Shown here: piece after piece, positions 17,603 to 26,631 of the stretch
How positions within the stretch are numbered: the first letter of the stretch is position 1
Layout: each line of letters begins with the position of its first letter
DNA from: Flagellimonas flava
GTDB taxonomy: Bacteria > Bacteroidota > Bacteroidia > Flavobacteriales > Flavobacteriaceae
Assembly: GCF_900129665.1 (NCBI RefSeq)
Contig: NZ_FQWL01000011.1
Span: 1-60,345 of the forward strand
Length of the DNA: 60,345 bases
Direction: 5' to 3'
The notes under the pieces: model-generated
Seen by the model: the letters and a program-made list of their open reading frames with translations, nothing else
The model's database searches: none
What the model was told of the DNA's origin: nothing
Translations under genes and position numbers: made by a program

Positions 17603-17682
17603 TCATAATTTCATAAACAAAATAAACATCAGACCAATTGATATTCCTAATTAACGACAACGGGAATTCTCTTGTTTGACAA
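17603..17682 (-). pseudogene. Deletion relic of the 96-residue membrane protein gene
   Basis: The minus strand starts TTG-TCA-AAC-AA(G), like the gene at 14815 (SNKRI versus SNNRI), then jumps to a piece matching its end: GISIGLMFI here, GILVGLMFI there. About 80 codons between are gone and the joined frames do not agree. Both outer edges keep clear similarity to the intact copy, so this was once a full paralog. Confidence 0.75.
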
Positions 17683-17718
17683 CTCTTGATGCTATTTACG
17701 GGGTAACATTAATTAGAA
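17672..17718. repeat. 47-bp direct repeat, copy B
   Basis: Matches 14805-14851 at 46 of 47 positions and in the same orientation. It covers the former start of the relic gene and its upstream bases. Confidence 0.9.
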
Positions 17719-17842
17719 GTCGTTTATTTAAACATTACTAGATATTGCTTACAAACTAATCCAACTTTCGAGGACATGGTGAAAATTTAATGTTCTTGTT
17801 GCAACAGCACTAAAAACCGCGGGTTAACGTTTTTCTATCCCC

Positions 17843-18946
17843 TTACATCACAATATCGTTCTTCCACTGATAGGGAGCAGGAATATCCGTATCATCAATA
17901 AGTTGTCGGATATCAATTTCAATACCCCGACTCATATCGGTAATGGGAACATCATTTGGTCCTCCTTCAAAGGGGTTTTCCGTATTTTCCCCTATGGCTT
18001 CCATGGTATGAAAAACCCAGGAAATTAAGGCGCTAAAGGGAATAGAGAACCAAACAAAGTGCTTTCCAATAAATAATTGTAGGTTTTGGGTGAATTGGAA
18101 ATAGGCCGGGTTTACTTCAAGATACAGTACAATTTTGTCGCCTATGGCCTCAAACTCCTCCATGATCCCAAAAGGAATCAATAGTACAAAAATCCATACG
18201 AAAACATAGTTTAGGGTAGCAAACTGCCTAGGATACGGAAAATTCTTTATCCGTTCACTTTTTCCTTGGAGAGCATAGAACTCAGTTAACATGGACATCA
18301 TTTCCATATGCCGGAAGTCTTCAATCAGGCCTTGATGCATCAATTCACCAAGACGCCGGGATTGTATTCCCAATAGTTGGGAAGCCTGATTGCCTTTGGC
18401 AAAAATTTCATCAATTTCATCCTTCGAAATGTAAGGAGCGATTACTTCCCCGATGGGCACAGTATCCTCGAGAACCGTAAGTTGGGCTGCCCTGAATTCC
18501 CGATTGGATTTTTGGTTTTTAAGATGGGTTTCCCAGGGTTTGTCTTTTCTAAGCTGGTACCGTAACGCAGTTAGCCAAGCTACATGTCGGTGCACCAATT
18601 CCCGTTTTATAGCTTTAAGCTCATCAGCGCTTATAGGTTTTTTGGAGTGCTCTGGGGTTACAAAATCTTTCACCATTATGGTCCAAGAACGGGAAGCATT
18701 TACAATTCCTCCCCATATTTTGCGAGCTTCCCAGAGTCGATCATAAGAAGCATTGTTCTTAAAACTGACGATAAAGGCAACCGCTGTACCCAAAACGCCG
18801 AGCGGAAGCCATGGCACGTGCAACCATTTCCATCGCAAAACCTCAAAAAGAAATACAGGGATTGTTGAGAGTAGAATAAACAAGAATATATGTCTTCTGG
18901 TCCAGTGGATGACTCCTTTTATGGGAAATATTCTGCGTGTGTACAT
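17843..18946 (-). CDS. Bestrophin-like anion channel
   Basis: 367 residues with the bestrophin pattern: hydrophobic N-terminal helices, FIVSFKNNASYDRLWEARKI (the conserved N-x-x-Y-x-R-x-W-E-A-R segment), a helical region, and a C-terminal membrane hairpin (IPFGIMEEFEA; ISWVFHTMEAIGENTENPF). The last motif is the family's acidic GExxENPF signature. Bacterial homologs form pentameric channels in the inner membrane. It stands alone and is divergent from the sugar dehydrogenase gene. Confidence 0.92.
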   Translation of the reverse strand: MYTRRIFPIKGVIHWTRRHIFLFILLSTIPVFLFEVLRWKWLHVPWLPLGVLGTAVAFIVSFKNNASYDRLWEARKIWGGIVNASRSWTIMVKDFVTPEHSKKPISADELKAIKRELVHRHVAWLTALRYQLRKDKPWETHLKNQKSNREFRAAQLTVLEDTVPIGEVIAPYISKDEIDEIFAKGNQASQLLGIQSRRLGELMHQGLIEDFRHMEMMSMLTEFYALQGKSERIKNFPYPRQFATLNYVFVWIFVLLIPFGIMEEFEAIGDKIVLYLEVNPAYFQFTQNLQLFIGKHFVWFSIPFSALISWVFHTMEAIGENTENPFEGGPNDVPITDMSRGIEIDIRQLIDDTDIPAPYQWKNDIVM

Positions 18947-19117
18947 GGGTTATGGCGGTCTATTAGATTGATTACAAAATAGGGAATTTCAAACAGAAGT
19001 TATAATACACATAATCGGGGCCTTCATACTTTGTTGATTTATAAATCCATCAGAGTTGCATCCAAATCGGTTAGGGCATCAACAAAAAAAAGGAAATCTT
19101 CCAGGACTTAATGTTCC

Positions 19118-20257
19118 ATGCTTATGCGATTTAGAAACCATATAATCCTTTTTATTTTGCTCTGTTTGTTGTGTGTTCTTGGCTCTTGCCACCCAACGCA
19201 AGAAATACCCGTATTTAAGAGCGAGGAAGTAAACTTTAAACTACGTAAGATTGCAGATAGCATCCGTGTGCCTTTCGGAATGGATTTTCTTCCGGGCGGG
19301 GACATTTTGGTGACCAATAGGTTTTCAGGTGAGCTGATTCGTGTGGAAATCCAAACAGGTCATAAAACAGTTCTTACCGGTGTTCCAAAATCTTATTCGA
19401 GGGGTGATGGCGGAGCTTTGGATATTTTGCTGCACCCTAATTTTGAAAACAACAAGTGGTTGTATTTTTCGCACTCTATTGGAGACTCCACAAGTAGTTC
19501 AATGGCCATTGATAGGGCCAGGTTAAAGGGAGATTCTTTGGTAGGCATACAGCGCATTTTCACGGCTTTCCCATTTTACCGCTCCCCCAGTCACTACGGT
19601 TCAAGAATGGCTTTGAAGAAGGGCCATCTATATTTCACCATGGGAGATCGTTACGATCTAATGGATTCCTCACAAACTTTGGGAAACCACCTGGGCAAGG
19701 TAATGCGCATTCTCGAAGATGGCCGCATTCCGGGCGATAACCCGTTTTTAGGTAGGCCAGGCACAAAACCGGAACTATGGAGTTATGGGCATAGAAATCC
19801 TCAGGGACTCACCCTGCATCCTGAAACAGGACAACTTTGGATACATGAGCATGGTCCCAAGGGCGGCGATGAGCTTAATTTGGTGAAACCAGGTTTAAAT
19901 TATGGCTGGCCTGTCATTTGCCATGGGATAGACTATGATGACACGCCGATTGGCGCAGGAATAACCCATAAAGAGGGAATGGAGCAACCTGTTCACTTTT
20001 ATACCCCTTCAATTGCTCCTAGCGGAATGGAATTTTATACAGGAGATAAGTTCAAGGCATGGAAGGGAAATCTGTTTATTGGGGCGATGGCATTGACCCA
20101 TTTAAATCGATTGGTGCTGGAAAATGGAAGAGTAGTTCATGAGGAGCGGATATTACAGGATTTCGGTAAGCGAATCCGCGTAGTTCGGCAGGCACCAGAT
20201 GGATTGATTTATATAGGAGTGGACGGGGGAGCCATTTACCGATTGGAGCCACTTTAG
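19118..20257 (+). CDS. PQQ-dependent sugar dehydrogenase-like lipoprotein
   Basis: 379 residues with lipobox GSC after a hydrophobic signal. The mature protein has the six-bladed propeller motifs of the glucose/sorbosone dehydrogenase family: IPFGMDFLPGGDILVT-like opening, SRGDGGALDILLHPNF, MGDRYDL, WSYGHRNPQGLTLHP, EHGPKGGDELN, GLNYGWPV and PSIAPSGMEFY. The conserved GHRNPQG and HGP-x-GGDE loops bind PQQ and calcium. It would oxidise an aldose in the periplasm or at the surface. It precedes the xylose genes and may be functionally linked, although a 241-base gap separates them. Confidence 0.9.
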   Translation: MLMRFRNHIILFILLCLLCVLGSCHPTQEIPVFKSEEVNFKLRKIADSIRVPFGMDFLPGGDILVTNRFSGELIRVEIQTGHKTVLTGVPKSYSRGDGGALDILLHPNFENNKWLYFSHSIGDSTSSSMAIDRARLKGDSLVGIQRIFTAFPFYRSPSHYGSRMALKKGHLYFTMGDRYDLMDSSQTLGNHLGKVMRILEDGRIPGDNPFLGRPGTKPELWSYGHRNPQGLTLHPETGQLWIHEHGPKGGDELNLVKPGLNYGWPVICHGIDYDDTPIGAGITHKEGMEQPVHFYTPSIAPSGMEFYTGDKFKAWKGNLFIGAMALTHLNRLVLENGRVVHEERILQDFGKRIRVVRQAPDGLIYIGVDGGAIYRLEPL

Positions 20258-20303
20258 TCAGAACTGTAAAACTAAGGTCTAAATTAACTCTTGTCACCTT
20301 ACA

Positions 20304-20344
20304 TTTTACGAAAACCCTTTCGTAAAATTTCGTTATTCACGAAA
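20304..20344. promoter_or_regulatory. Paired palindromes upstream of the xylose operon, candidate LacI operators
   Basis: TTTTACGAAA-ACCC-TTTCGTAAAA is a perfect 10-bp inverted repeat at 20304-20327. It abuts a second one, TTTCG-TTATTCA-CGAAA, at 20328-20344. All four half-sites share CGAAA. No T tract follows, so a terminator for the upstream gene is less likely than a binding site. The operon it precedes encodes a LacI-type regulator. Confidence 0.5.
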
Positions 20345-20465
20345 AAAAGTTAAACAGCTTGTAATCAGGTATTTAAATCTATTTTTTTACTACTGAATCG
20401 GTATTTGCCTTTTTGATTTTTACATTTACTATCCTGAAAACTCCCGTTTTGGACGTTGCATTTTT

Positions 20466-20473
20466 TACATTTG
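20466..20473 (+). promoter_or_regulatory. Candidate promoter -7 box of xylB
   Basis: TACATTTG fits the Bacteroidota TAnnTTTG element and lies 25 bases before the xylB ATG. The closest TTG upstream is 14 bases away, shorter than the usual 17-23, so the -33 part is not clear. Confidence 0.4.
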
Positions 20474-20498
20474 AAGAAGACCAACTCCAGAACAATCC

Positions 20499-21980
20499 AT
20501 GTATTATTTAGGAATAGACGTAGGAAGCTCCTCTGTTAAAATCGCACTGGTCGAAATAAAATCAGGAAGAAGCCTCGGTGTTGTACAACAACCTGAGCAG
20601 GAGATGACTATTGATGCACCTCAAGAAGGATGGGCGGAACAAGAGCCGGAGATGTGGTGGAATCATGTTTGTGAGGGTATACATAGAATAAAGCAAAATC
20701 TTGGTGTTTCCAGAAAAGATATCCTGGGGATAGGAATCTCATACCAAATGCATGGCTTGGTCATTGTGGATGAGAATGGAACACCCCTTCGTAAATCCAT
20801 TATTTGGTGCGATAGCCGAGCCGTAGTTACAGGGAATAAGGCCTATGAGGCAATTGGCAAGGAAAAGTGTGACAAACACCTTTTGAATTCCCCGGCCAAC
20901 TTTACTGCTTCCAAATTGAGATGGGTCAAGGATAATGAGCCGGAAATCTTCGAGAAAACGGCTAAGTTCATGCTACCGGGGGATTATATTGCATTTCAAT
21001 TTTCTGGAGAAATCAACACCACCGTTTCCGGACTTTCAGAGGGCATATTTTGGGATTTCATCAACGATAAATTAGCACAGGATGTAATGGAACATCACGG
21101 GTTTTCCAATGATTTGGTTCCAAATGTGGTGGATACTTTTGGGGTCCAGGCCGTGGTTTCAAAAAAAGGATCTGAGCTTAGTGGACTTTTGGAAGGCACA
21201 CCAATTTTGTATAGGGCCGGCGACCAACCCAACAATGCATTGTCTCTCAACGTATTTCATCCGGGTGAAGTGGCGGCTACAGGAGGTACCTCGGGCGTGG
21301 TGTACGCGGTCACTGATAATCTTTCTGTAAAAGAGAGTTCAAGGGTAAATAATTTTGCCCACGTCAACTACAAAAGGGGCCAAGTGCAAAATATTGGAAA
21401 ACTATTATGCATTAATGGAGCCGGAATCCAATACCGATGGCTGTTGAATAATTTAGCAGTTTCATCCTATGATGAGATGAATACATTGGCCAGCGAGGCG
21501 GAAGTTGGGGCCGATGGTGTTTGCATAATCCCCTTTGGTAATGGTGCTGAGCGCATGCTTCTGAACCAAAATATTGGAACGAGAATCGTGAATCTTAATC
21601 TAAACAGACACTCAAGAGCCCATATCTGCAGGGCCGCGTTGGAAGGCATAGCCTTTTCCTTTGTTTATGGTGTTGAAATCATGAAATCTGACGGAATCAA
21701 AGCTGAGGTACTGCGAGCAGGTAACGATAACCTCTTCCGATCGAAAATATTTGCCAATACCATCTCCACACTTATTGAACAAGAAATCGAAATCTACGAT
21801 ACCACCGGGGCTATAGGTGCGGCTAGAGCCTGCACCATTTATAAAAATGGCTACGGAGCATTTTCGGGCTATATGAAAAACGATCATGTCAAGACATTTA
21901 CACCCATTAAGGACAAAACAGAGTATAAAAGGGCATACGAAAATTGGAAAAAAGAACTGGAACTAATCATGAACAAATAG
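20499..21980 (+). CDS. xylB: Xylulokinase
   Basis: 493 residues, the usual length for the FGGY kinase family. N-terminal YLGIDVGSSSVKIALVEI is the phosphate-binding segment; MHGLVIVDENG and SIIWCDSRA belong to the sugar-binding region; ATGGTSGVVY and GNDNLFRSKI are C-terminal ATP-site motifs. It phosphorylates D-xylulose in the cytoplasm. Direct pairing with xylose isomerase (9-base spacing) settles the substrate. Confidence 0.96.
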   Translation: MYYLGIDVGSSSVKIALVEIKSGRSLGVVQQPEQEMTIDAPQEGWAEQEPEMWWNHVCEGIHRIKQNLGVSRKDILGIGISYQMHGLVIVDENGTPLRKSIIWCDSRAVVTGNKAYEAIGKEKCDKHLLNSPANFTASKLRWVKDNEPEIFEKTAKFMLPGDYIAFQFSGEINTTVSGLSEGIFWDFINDKLAQDVMEHHGFSNDLVPNVVDTFGVQAVVSKKGSELSGLLEGTPILYRAGDQPNNALSLNVFHPGEVAATGGTSGVVYAVTDNLSVKESSRVNNFAHVNYKRGQVQNIGKLLCINGAGIQYRWLLNNLAVSSYDEMNTLASEAEVGADGVCIIPFGNGAERMLLNQNIGTRIVNLNLNRHSRAHICRAALEGIAFSFVYGVEIMKSDGIKAEVLRAGNDNLFRSKIFANTISTLIEQEIEIYDTTGAIGAARACTIYKNGYGAFSGYMKNDHVKTFTPIKDKTEYKRAYENWKKELELIMNK

Positions 21981-21989
21981 CATAAACAG

Positions 21990-23315
21990 ATGGCACTACT
22001 TGGAGATAAAGAGTTTTTTAAAGGAATTGGCGAGATTAAATATGAAGGTCGGGAGTCGGACAACCCCTTGGCATTTAAATTTTACAATCCAGACAAGGTG
22101 GTTGCTGGAAAAACCATGAGAGATCATTTTAAGTTTGCAATGGCCTATTGGCATACCCTATGCGGAACCGGAGGGGACCCATTTGGACCTGGAACCAAAC
22201 AATTCCCGTGGGCCTCTGCCTCAGACCCTATACAGGCGGCGAAGGACAAAGCGGATGCAGCTTTTGAATTTGTTACTAAAATGGGTTTTGGTTACTACTG
22301 TTTCCATGATTTTGATTTGGTCGATGAAGCAGACAGGCTGTCCGAGTCCGAAAAAAGAATTCACACAGTAGTAGATTATTTGAAGGAAAAACAAAAAGAC
22401 TCCGGAGTAAAATTGCTTTGGGGAACGGCGAACTGCTTCTCCAATCCCAGATACATGAACGGCGCCGCTTCCAACCCTAATTTTGATGTGGTAGCTCATG
22501 CTGGGGCACAGGTGAAAATTGCACTGGACGCAACCATAGCACTAGATGGGGAAAACTATGTTTTCTGGGGTGGAAGAGAGGGTTATATGTCCTTGCTCAA
22601 CACCCAAATGAAGATGGAACAGGATAACATCGGGCGGTTCCTAAACATGGCCAAGGACTATGCCCGAAGCCAGGGTTTTAAAGGAACCTTTTTCATTGAA
22701 CCCAAGCCTATGGAGCCTACCAAACATCAATACGATTTTGATGCCGCCACCAGTATCAATACCATTAATGCTTACGGACTTCAGGATGATTTTAAACTGA
22801 ACATAGAAGTGAACCATGCTACTTTGGCCCAACATACCTTCCAACACGAACTTACTGTAGCTGCCAATGCAGGAATGTTGGGAAGCATTGACGCTAACAG
22901 GGGAGATTATCAAAATGGATGGGACACCGATCAGTTCCCAAATAATGTTTTGGAAACGACCGAGGCCATGCTGGTTTTTCTAAAGGCAGGAGGACTACAG
23001 GGAGGTGGAATTAATTTTGACGCTAAAACCCGAAGAAACTCCACGGATTTGGAGGATATTTTCCTGGCCCATATTGGCGGTGCTGACACCTTTGCCAGGG
23101 CCCTTTTGGTAGCTGATGCCGTACTTCAAAACTCACCTTATGAAAACTTGTTGGACAAGCGATACGCTTCCTTTGGCAAGGGAAAAGGAGCGGAATTTAC
23201 CGCCGGCAAGCTCAGCTTGAACGATTTGTACGATTATGCTTCTTCCAAAGGAGAACCTGAGCAAATAAGCGGAAAACAGGAATTGTTTGAAAACATTTTG
23301 AACCAGTATACCTAA
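21990..23315 (+). CDS. xylA: Xylose isomerase
   Basis: 441 residues, class II length. It has the catalytic His in YYCFHDFDL (His106), the metal-binding [10 protein letters not shown] and the C-terminal [11 protein letters not shown] and [11 protein letters not shown] segments. It converts D-xylose to D-xylulose using two divalent metals. Second gene of the xylB-xylA-symporter unit. Confidence 0.97.
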   Translation: MALLGDKEFFKGIGEIKYEGRESDNPLAFKFYNPDKVVAGKTMRDHFKFAMAYWHTLCGTGGDPFGPGTKQFPWASASDPIQAAKDKADAAFEFVTKMGFGYYCFHDFDLVDEADRLSESEKRIHTVVDYLKEKQKDSGVKLLWGTANCFSNPRYMNGAASNPNFDVVAHAGAQVKIALDATIALDGENYVFWGGREGYMSLLNTQMKMEQDNIGRFLNMAKDYARSQGFKGTFFIEPKPMEPTKHQYDFDAATSINTINAYGLQDDFKLNIEVNHATLAQHTFQHELTVAANAGMLGSIDANRGDYQNGWDTDQFPNNVLETTEAMLVFLKAGGLQGGGINFDAKTRRNSTDLEDIFLAHIGGADTFARALLVADAVLQNSPYENLLDKRYASFGKGKGAEFTAGKLSLNDLYDYASSKGEPEQISGKQELFENILNQYT

Positions 23316-23326
23316 AACTATCTGAT

Positions 23327-24943
23327 ATGGAATCAATATTGGAAACAGCGGATTGGTGGGTATTGGGGGCTTACTTGGCAGCGCTTATTGGGGTTGCCAT
23401 TTGGGTCGTCCTTCAAAAGAATAAAAACACGGAAGATTATTTTCTGGCTGGAAGAAACGTGGGTTGGTTTGTTATCGGAGCTTCCATTTTCGCCTCCAAT
23501 ATTGGCTCGGAACATGTAGTGGGACTTGCAGGAACAGGAGCGGAATCTGGAATGCCAATGGCCCATTATGAACTGCACGCCTGGATCGTGTTGTTGTTGG
23601 GATGGCTTTTTCTTCCATTTTATTTCCGGAGTAAGGCTTTCACCATGCCAGAGTTCTTGGAGAAACGCTTTGACAGCCGTTCTAGATGGTTCCTCTCCGT
23701 CTTCTCCTTGGTGGGTTATGTGATCACCAAAGTATCCGTGACCATTTATGCCGGAGGGATTGTAGTATCTGAACTTCTTGGAATCCCCTTTTGGTATGGA
23801 GCCATCGGCATTGTGGTTTTTACTGGGGCGTATACCATTATTGGTGGCATGAAGGCCGTCATTTATACGGAAACCCTCCAGACCATTATTTTGATTGCAG
23901 GTTCTTTGGTCATTACCTATTTGGGACTTCAAGAAGTAGGGGGGTGGCAAGAATTAAGATCGGTTGCGGGAAGCGAACACTTTAATATGTGGCGACCTAT
24001 TTCCGATCCGGACTTTCCATGGACAGGAATGCTCATTGGAGGCACCATAGTCGGGATTTGGTATTGGTGTACCGATCAATATATCGTCCAACGTACATTG
24101 GCTGCAAACAATATCAAGATTGGGCGTCGTGGAGCTATTTTTGGGGCCTATTTAAAACTTCTCCCGATCTTCATCTTTCTAATTCCTGGTATCATAGCAT
24201 ATGCCTTATCCCAACAAGGGGTGCTTTCCTATGAAAAAAGCGATCAAGTATTTCCGGTTTTGGTGAAGACACTCTTGCCGGTAGGTCTTAAAGGTCTGGT
24301 GGCGGGAGGGCTTATGGCAGCATTAATGAGTTCCTTGGCTTCCGTGTTCAATAGTTGCTCTACCATTTTCACGATTGATATCTATAAGAAATTAAAGCCC
24401 TTTACCGAAGAGCGCAAACTACTTCGTATCGGAAAGATTGCCACGTCAATAGTAGTTATTTTGGGAATTATATGGATACCCATTATGAATAAAATTGGTA
24501 GCGGGGTACTGTATCAATATTTGCAGAGTGTCCAGTCCTATATAGCGCCACCCATTACAGCGGTGTTCTTGTTGGGCATCATTTGGAAAAGGGTAAATTC
24601 AAAAGCGGCCATTGTTACTCTTTTTGCCGGACTTGTGATGGCCGCCCTGCGCATTTTAGCTGAAATCTATGAGGCTGAGTTAACAGGACCGTTGTTGGCC
24701 TTTGCCACTATTAATTTTGCCCACATGGCAATATTCATGTTTTTATTCTCCGTTGTACTGTGCATTGCGGTGAGCCTGGCGACCAACCCTCCGGATTATG
24801 CTGCAATATCCGGACTTTCTTTTGGTACCTTGACAACAGAGGACCGCAAACACAACAAGGACAGTGTGGCTATTATAGACATTGTACTTTCCATACTTTT
24901 GATTGTTGTTGTTGTTTTAATTTTGGCATACTTCGTTGGATAG
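23327..24943 (+). CDS. Sodium/solute symporter (SSS family), probable xylose transporter
   Basis: 538 residues with ~14 membrane helices and SSS-family landmarks: EDYFLAGRNVGWFVIGAS, FASNIGSEHVVGLAGTGA, and the GGLMAALMSSLASVFNS segment, which carries the Na+-site serines. It resembles SglT-type sugar transporters of Bacteroidota. Its position 11 bases after xylA makes xylose, or a xylose-containing sugar, the likely substrate. Confidence 0.92.
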   Translation: MESILETADWWVLGAYLAALIGVAIWVVLQKNKNTEDYFLAGRNVGWFVIGASIFASNIGSEHVVGLAGTGAESGMPMAHYELHAWIVLLLGWLFLPFYFRSKAFTMPEFLEKRFDSRSRWFLSVFSLVGYVITKVSVTIYAGGIVVSELLGIPFWYGAIGIVVFTGAYTIIGGMKAVIYTETLQTIILIAGSLVITYLGLQEVGGWQELRSVAGSEHFNMWRPISDPDFPWTGMLIGGTIVGIWYWCTDQYIVQRTLAANNIKIGRRGAIFGAYLKLLPIFIFLIPGIIAYALSQQGVLSYEKSDQVFPVLVKTLLPVGLKGLVAGGLMAALMSSLASVFNSCSTIFTIDIYKKLKPFTEERKLLRIGKIATSIVVILGIIWIPIMNKIGSGVLYQYLQSVQSYIAPPITAVFLLGIIWKRVNSKAAIVTLFAGLVMAALRILAEIYEAELTGPLLAFATINFAHMAIFMFLFSVVLCIAVSLATNPPDYAAISGLSFGTLTTEDRKHNKDSVAIIDIVLSILLIVVVVLILAYFVG

Positions 24944-24969
24944 GTATTTCGGGGAAAAAGTAAAAGGGA

Positions 24970-26010
24970 ATGAAAAAAATCACCTTAAAAGACATAGCTG
25001 ACCATTTTGGGGTGTCCATTTCCACGGTGTCCAAGGCCATCAATGACAGTCATGAAATTAGCAGGGATGTTAAGTTGAAAATCCGCCAGTATGCCAAGGC
25101 ACACCATTATCGTCCCAATCGCATTGCCTTGAGCCTTCTCAAGAAAAGTACCAATACCATTGGTGTGATCGTGCCCAATATTCTCAATTATTTCTTCACC
25201 CAAGTTTTCTATGGTATTGAAAAAACCGCAAACTCTAGGGGCTACACGGTCATTAGCTGTGTTTCGGATGAATCCTTTATCAAGGAGCAACAGACGATGA
25301 AACTCCTTAGTGCTGGCACTGTGGATGGAATTATCATGTCTTTGGCAGAGCAAACACAGGCCAAGGGTGATTTACAACACATTTTGGATGTTATGGAGAA
25401 CCAGATACCAATGGTCATGTTCGACAGGGTAACGGATAAGGTGGAATGTGATAAAATTGTTGTGGATGATTTTGAGGCAGGTTACAAGACCACAAAATAC
25501 CTGCTACAGACCGGGTGCAAGAAAATAGCCATCGTATCGTCCATATTTAATTCAAGTGTTGGGAAACTTAGAGTGGAGGGATATCGTGAAGCATTGCAAG
25601 AAATGGGATTGGACTATGATGACAAGATGGTGGTAAAAGTAGGGGGGGCGGACGACTTGGAAATTTTGATTTCCTTGTTGTTGGATTCGATTGCCGTGGA
25701 TGCAATAATTGCACTGGACGAGATGACTGCCGTGGACACTTTGAATATTCTAAAAATGAAAGGTATTGACGTACCCGATCAAATTTCCATAGTGGGATTC
25801 ACTAACGGACGCCTGTCAAAATATGTGTCCCCAGCACTTACCATGGTAAGTCAACATGGGAAATACATAGGTGAGTTGGCAGCCAACATCCTTATGGATA
25901 GACTGGCTTATGAAGGCGATATGCCTTTTACTACCAAATTGGTTAAAACCAGTCTAATTGAGCGGGACTCCACCAGAAAAGTGGATAAAAACCATAGAGC
26001 TTACCAATAA
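24970..26010 (+). CDS. LacI-family transcriptional regulator, probable xylose regulator
   Basis: 346 residues. The N-terminal helix-turn-helix is typical (ITLKDIADHFGVSISTVSKA, then the hinge-helix region YRPNRIA). A periplasmic-binding-protein-like sensor domain follows, with IGVIVPNILNYFFTQV and MVMFDRV. It lies 26 bases after the symporter gene and is likely co-transcribed, so it probably controls its own operon. The inverted repeats at 20304-20344 are the best candidate targets. Confidence 0.93.
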   Translation: MKKITLKDIADHFGVSISTVSKAINDSHEISRDVKLKIRQYAKAHHYRPNRIALSLLKKSTNTIGVIVPNILNYFFTQVFYGIEKTANSRGYTVISCVSDESFIKEQQTMKLLSAGTVDGIIMSLAEQTQAKGDLQHILDVMENQIPMVMFDRVTDKVECDKIVVDDFEAGYKTTKYLLQTGCKKIAIVSSIFNSSVGKLRVEGYREALQEMGLDYDDKMVVKVGGADDLEILISLLLDSIAVDAIIALDEMTAVDTLNILKMKGIDVPDQISIVGFTNGRLSKYVSPALTMVSQHGKYIGELAANILMDRLAYEGDMPFTTKLVKTSLIERDSTRKVDKNHRAYQ

Positions 26011-26022
26011 ATAATTAAAGAG

Positions 26023-26034
26023 GGTTAATTAACC
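26023..26034. promoter_or_regulatory. 12-bp palindrome between lacI-type and nucleotidase genes
   Basis: GGTTAATTAACC is a perfect palindrome 12 bases after the LacI stop and 67 bases before the next start. It may be a binding site; it bears no resemblance to the CGAAA palindromes upstream of xylB. Confidence 0.3.
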
Positions 26035-26101
26035 ATTATATTTCCGTTTGGGCTTTGAAGATGCGAGGTTTTTTCATTCCTTCGAGCTTTAAATTTTGCT
26101 T

Positions 26102-26623
26102 ATGACGCTATTTGTTGACATGGATGAGGTGGTGGCTGATACCTATGTGGCCCATTTGGACCTATATTATGAGGAATATGGAATACAACTGAGCCATGAG
26201 GAATATAACGGTAAGGAGGCGTGGGAGGCTGTCCCCATGGAACATGCCTCATTTATGAAAGACCATGCATGGCAACCGGGCTTTTTCAGGGATTTAAAGG
26301 TGATAAAGGACAGTCAAGAAATCATGGAAGAGCTTAATAAAAAATATGAACTCTATATCGCTTCCGCGGCCATGCAGTTTCCCAATTCCTTAAAGGAGAA
26401 ATCAGAATGGTTGGACGAATTTTTCCCTTTTATCCCTTGGCAGCGAAGAATCCTATGTGGGCATAAATACATCCTTAAGGGCGACATTTTGATAGACGAC
26501 AGAACCTATAACTTGGAAAGCTTTGAAGGACGCTCCATTTTGTTTACCTCACCGCATAATGTAAATACCAATGGTTTTGAGCGTGCAAATTCTTGGAAGG
26601 AAATCGCCGATAAACTTTTGTAA
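26102..26623 (+). CDS. 5'(3')-deoxyribonucleotidase-like HAD phosphatase
   Basis: 173 residues. LFVDMDEVVADTY matches the DxDxV/T nucleophile motif of the NT5C family, with the second Asp as general acid. WLDEFFPFIPWQRRILCGHKY and DILIDDRTYNLESFEG complete the HAD site (Lys and DD). The ATG at 26102 is preferred over a TTG two codons earlier. Family members dephosphorylate deoxynucleoside monophosphates. Why it lies beside sugar genes is unclear; its own promoter region (91 bases) suggests independence. Confidence 0.88.
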   Translation: MTLFVDMDEVVADTYVAHLDLYYEEYGIQLSHEEYNGKEAWEAVPMEHASFMKDHAWQPGFFRDLKVIKDSQEIMEELNKKYELYIASAAMQFPNSLKEKSEWLDEFFPFIPWQRRILCGHKYILKGDILIDDRTYNLESFEGRSILFTSPHNVNTNGFERANSWKEIADKLL

Positions 26624-26631
26624 CTTGGAGC

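Larger units (their letters stand above)
17314..17842. other. 529-base intergenic region with gene relic
   Basis: Apart from the repeat and relic described at 17603-17718, this stretch is AT-rich and shows no coding signal in either direction. Confidence 0.6.

Noticed and set aside
19036..19047. GATTTATAAATC palindrome between the bestrophin and sugar dehydrogenase genes
   Set aside because: Twelve-base AT-rich palindromes are expected by chance in this composition, and no second copy or related regulator was found.
23333..23950. 205-residue minus-strand frame inside the symporter gene
   Set aside because: Antisense to a clearly coding gene. Low hydrophobicity and no motif.
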